DNA of 7,602 bases from Streptococcus mitis (GTDB lineage Bacteria > Bacillota > Bacilli > Lactobacillales > Streptococcaceae). The notes below the pieces were generated by a model. It worked only from the letters and a program-made list of their open reading frames with translations. It ran no database searches and had not been told where the DNA came from. Both the position numbers and the translations under genes were made by a program. The stretch lies in contig JAGZLW010000070.1 of NCBI GenBank assembly GCA_018364455.1, positions 1-7,602 on the forward strand, in the 5' to 3' direction. Position 1 is the first letter of the stretch. The number at the start of each line of letters is the position of its first letter. Positions 5,843 through 7,602 of the stretch are shown piece by piece.

Positions 5843-5944
5843 TTAGGTTTCAATTTCAAAGTGAATCTAGGCATCGTCTCGCAGGCATAACTTTGGGTTA
5901 GTCAAGAGACGATAACGACGAGTCACAAAGAAATTGGAAGCTAA
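5843..5944. repeat. Structured spacer element, copy B (rpsH-rplF)
   Basis: This 102-nt element is about 80% identical to copy A and begins three bases after the rpsH stop codon in transcription order. Plus-strand helices: P1 5843-5857 with 5930-5944 (13 Watson-Crick pairs, one T-G wobble and one G-G mismatch, extendable by two pairs outward); P2 5861-5867 with 5920-5926 (one A-G mismatch); P3 5873-5880 with 5906-5913 (8 of 8); P4 5884-5891 with 5897-5903, with a bulged A. The TAGGC and AACGAC internal-loop strands are identical to copy A, whereas three P3 pairs differ by paired changes. No T run follows on either strand. Function unknown. Confidence 0.8.
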
Positions 5945-5947
5945 ATA

Positions 5948-6346
5948 TTACCAAACGTAAGCGATAACCTCACCACCAACATTCTTTTGGCGTGCTTCTT
6001 TATCAGTAAGCAAACCTTCAGAAGTTGAAAGGATAGCAATTCCAAGTCCGTTAAGAACTTTTGGAAGGTCTTCACGTTTTTTGTAGACACGAAGTCCTGG
6101 TTTAGAAACACGTTTCAAGTTAGTGATAACTTTTTCACCGTTTGGTCCGTATTTAAGGAATACACGGATGATGCCTTGTTTGTCATCTTCGATGATTTCA
6201 ACGTTTTTTACAAAACCTTCGCGTTTAAGGATTTCAGCAATCCCTTTTTTGATGTTTGATGCAGGTACTTCAAGTACTTCGTGTTTAGCTTGGTTAGCGT
6301 TACGAATACGAGTTAGGAAGTCTGCGATTGGGTCAGTCATAACCAT
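5948..6346 (-). CDS. rpsH: 30S ribosomal protein S8
   Basis: S8 binds helix 21 of 16S rRNA and is a primary 30S assembly protein; in E. coli it is also the translational repressor of the spc operon. The product is 132 residues, the usual bacterial length. The N-terminal DPIADFLTRIRNA motif and the C-terminal S8 signature (GIAILSTSEGLLTDKEAR, 102-119) are both clear. The start chosen is the first of two close ATG codons (Met1, Met3), which sits 9 nt from GAGGAG. The gene is flanked on both sides by long spacers carrying related structured elements, so it is physically isolated within the operon. Whether S8 itself recognises those elements is only a hypothesis. Confidence 0.97.
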   Translation of the reverse strand: MVMTDPIADFLTRIRNANQAKHEVLEVPASNIKKGIAEILKREGFVKNVEIIEDDKQGIIRVFLKYGPNGEKVITNLKRVSKPGLRVYKKREDLPKVLNGLGIAILSTSEGLLTDKEARQKNVGGEVIAYVW

Positions 6347-6374
6347 TTTGTTTTTCTCCTCTTACTAGTAGTTT

Positions 6375-6389
6375 GCAAGTTGCACTTGC
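6375..6389. other. Hairpin upstream of rpsH ribosome binding site
   Basis: GCAAGT/ACTTGC, 6 bp with a TGC loop. ACTA (6364-6367) and TAGT (6390-6393) could add four more pairs across a bulge. It is the last structure before the rpsH GAGGAG site and does not include that site. Confidence 0.45.
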
Positions 6390-6400
6390 TAGTTAATGAT

Positions 6401-6413
6401 TGAGCTAGGCTCA
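6401..6413. other. Short perfect hairpin in rpsN-rpsH spacer
   Basis: TGAGC/GCTCA, 5 bp with a TAG loop, lies between element copy A and the rpsH ribosome binding site. It has no adjacent T run, so terminator activity is unlikely. It is short enough that chance formation is possible. Confidence 0.4.
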
Positions 6414-6423
6414 GAATATGTTT

Positions 6424-6524
6424 CTAGGTTTCAATTCCTAAGTGAGTCTAGGCATCTGCTTGCAGCCATAACTTGAGTTAGGCAAAAGCAGATAACGACG
6501 AATCACGCCGGAATTGAAAGCTAG
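6424..6524. repeat. Structured spacer element, copy A (rpsN-rpsH)
   Basis: This 101-nt element begins two bases after the rpsN stop codon in transcription order. Plus-strand helices: P1 6424-6438 with 6510-6524 (14 of 15 pairs); P2 6442-6448 with 6500-6506 (one G-A mismatch); P3 6454-6461 with 6486-6493 (8 of 8); P4 6465-6472 with 6477-6483 around a TTGA loop, with a bulged A. The loop between P2 and P3 is TAGGC on one side and AACGAC on the other. A second copy lies at 5843-5944 with compensatory changes. No run of T follows on either strand, so it is not an intrinsic terminator. Function unknown: a cis-acting RNA, a small mobile repeat and an antisense RNA are all possible. Confidence 0.8.
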
Positions 6525-6526
6525 AA

Positions 6527-6712
6527 TTACCAAGATGCTTTTGTTACACCAGGGATTTGTCCTTTGTAAGCTAATTCACGGAAGCAAACACGGCAAAGTT
6601 TAAATTTGCGGTAAACTGAATGTGGACGACCACATTTTTCACAACGAGTATAAGCTTGAGTAGAGAACTTCGCTGGACGTTTGTTCTTAGCAATCATTGA
6701 TTTTTTAGCCAT
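6527..6712 (-). CDS. rpsN: 30S ribosomal protein S14, zinc-binding short type
   Basis: S14 belongs to the head of the 30S subunit and is a late assembly protein. At 61 residues this is the short zinc form (type Z, rpsZ) rather than the roughly 89-residue zinc-free paralogue. Both CxxC knuckles are present: C24/C27 and C40/C43. The family C-terminus [11 protein letters not shown] is intact. The start has a strong AGGAGGT site with ATG 8 nt downstream. Intact zinc ligands mean that its use should depend on zinc; some streptococci keep a zinc-free copy elsewhere, which this window cannot show. A 180-nt structured spacer separates it from rpsH. Confidence 0.96.
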
Positions 6713-6729
6713 TAGATTTACCTCCTATA

Positions 6730-7272
6730 TTATTTTGCAAAAGGCATTCCAAGGCCTGTAAGCAATGCACGTGACTCTTCGTCAGTGTTAGCAGTTGTTA
6801 CGATAACGATGTCAAGACCACGAGTTTTGTCAACGTCATCGAAGTTGATTTCTGGGAAGATCAATTGTTCTTTCACACCAAGTGTGTAGTTTCCGCGTCC
6901 GTCAAATGATTTTGTTGGAACACCGTGGAAGTCACGTACACGTGGAAGTGAAACTGAAACCAATTTATCCAAGAATTCGTACATACGTTCACCACGAAGG
7001 GTAACTTTTGCACCGATCGCAACACCTTCACGAAGACGGAAGCCGGCGATTGATTTTTTAGCTTTAGTGATAAGTGGTTTTTGACCTGAGATAAGTGCCA
7101 ATTCTTCAGCAGCTTTTTCAAGGCTTTTAGCGTTTGATACAGCTTCACCAACACCCATGTTCAAAACGATCTTATCTACTTTAGGCACAGCCATCACTGA
7201 TGAGTAGTTGAATTGTTCTGTCAAAGCAGGAACTACTTCATTAAGATATTTTTCTTTTAAACGATTTGCCAT
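6730..7272 (-). CDS. rplE: 50S ribosomal protein L5
   Basis: L5 binds 5S rRNA and contacts the P-site tRNA in the central protuberance of the 50S subunit. The product is 180 residues, normal for Firmicutes. The L5 signature region is at about residues 59-76 (ALISGQKPLITKAKKSI), and the C-terminal half carries the usual GVPTKSFDGRGNYTLGVKEQ stretch (118-136). The ATG start is preceded by AAAGGAGA at good spacing. Its stop codon overlaps the first bases of a junction sequence that also holds the rpsN ribosome binding site, so the two genes are probably translationally linked. Confidence 0.97.
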   Translation of the reverse strand: MANRLKEKYLNEVVPALTEQFNYSSVMAVPKVDKIVLNMGVGEAVSNAKSLEKAAEELALISGQKPLITKAKKSIAGFRLREGVAIGAKVTLRGERMYEFLDKLVSVSLPRVRDFHGVPTKSFDGRGNYTLGVKEQLIFPEINFDDVDKTRGLDIVIVTTANTDEESRALLTGLGMPFAK

Positions 7273-7295
7273 TATACTTCTCCTTTCCTTCGTGA

Positions 7296-7601
7296 TTAAT
7301 CAAGCACTTCGCCTGATTTTTTGTTGTAGCGAACTTTTTTACCGTCTACAAATTTGTAACCAACACGACCAGCTACACCATTTTTGTCCAAAACTTGAAC
7401 GTTTGATACGTGGATAGCTGCTTCTTTCTCGATGATACCACCTTGAGGAAGTTCGTTAGTTGGACGTTGGTGTTTCTTAACGATGTTAACACCTTCAACG
7501 ATAACTTTGTTTACTTTTGGAAGGGCAGTAAGGACAACAGCTTCTGTTCCCTTATCTTTACCAGCGATTACGCGAACTTTGTCGCCTTTTTTTACAAACA
7601 T
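7296..7601 (-). CDS. rplX: 50S ribosomal protein L24
   Basis: L24 is a 50S assembly initiator that binds the 5' domain of 23S rRNA. The 101-residue product is full length for the streptococcal family. It opens with a KOW-type segment (about residues 3-36, with the [15 protein letters not shown] stretch) and ends in the basic tail [14 protein letters not shown]. The ATG lies one base from the right window edge, so the gene is complete but its ribosome binding site is outside. It is followed after 23 nt by rplE, the standard spc order. The upstream neighbour, normally rplN, is not visible. Identification is secure. Confidence 0.97.
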
Positions 7602-7602
7602 T

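Noticed and set aside
1..7602. Plus-strand open frames, for example at 396-617, 1368-1697, 3495-3821 and 5022-5363
   Set aside because: They lie antisense to intact, recognisable ribosomal genes, have no family resemblance, and lack consistent ribosome binding sites.

Overview
The window is an uninterrupted stretch of a low-GC Gram-positive S10-spc-alpha ribosomal protein operon, with every gene on the minus strand. In transcription order (high to low coordinate) it reads rplX, rplE, rpsN (zinc type, rpsZ), rpsH, rplF, rplR, rpsE, rpmD, rplO, secY, adk, infA, rpmJ, rpsM, rpsK and the first 25 codons of rpoA, which runs off the left edge. The sequences of Adk, L18, S8 and L24, and the lack of map between adk and infA, point to Streptococcus, most likely the mitis group (S. 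pneumoniae, S. mitis, S. oralis). This is recognition from memory, not a database search.

The spc part (about 2168-7601) encodes 30S and 50S proteins plus SecY, the translocation channel. adk follows, then a clear sigma-A type promoter just upstream of infA that can feed the alpha part (infA, rpmJ, rpsM, rpsK, rpoA). The products work in one process: ribosome assembly, initiation (IF1), nucleotide supply (Adk), membrane protein export (SecY) and transcription (RpoA). Three genes use non-ATG starts: infA GTG, rplR GTG and rpsK TTG.

The genes are ordinary. The unusual content is in the spacers. Most junctions are 12-42 nt and hold only a Shine-Dalgarno, but six spacers are longer: rpsN-rpsH (180 nt), rpsH-rplF (187), rplF-rplR (83), rpmD-rplO (144), secY-adk (149) and adk-infA (116). 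The first five are rich in inverted repeats; the sixth carries the infA promoter. None is longer than 300 nt and none contains a convincing extra gene.

The two longest spacers carry two related copies (about 80% identical) of a roughly 101-nt element, each starting a few bases after the upstream stop codon. The element folds into four stacked helices around an invariant internal loop (TAGGC / AACGAC on the plus strand), and the copies differ by several compensatory base-pair changes. I cannot assign it to a named repeat or RNA family; it is the best candidate here for something undescribed. A second oddity is the infA GTG start codon, which forms exactly the 3-nt loop of a perfect 7-bp hairpin abutting the Shine-Dalgarno.
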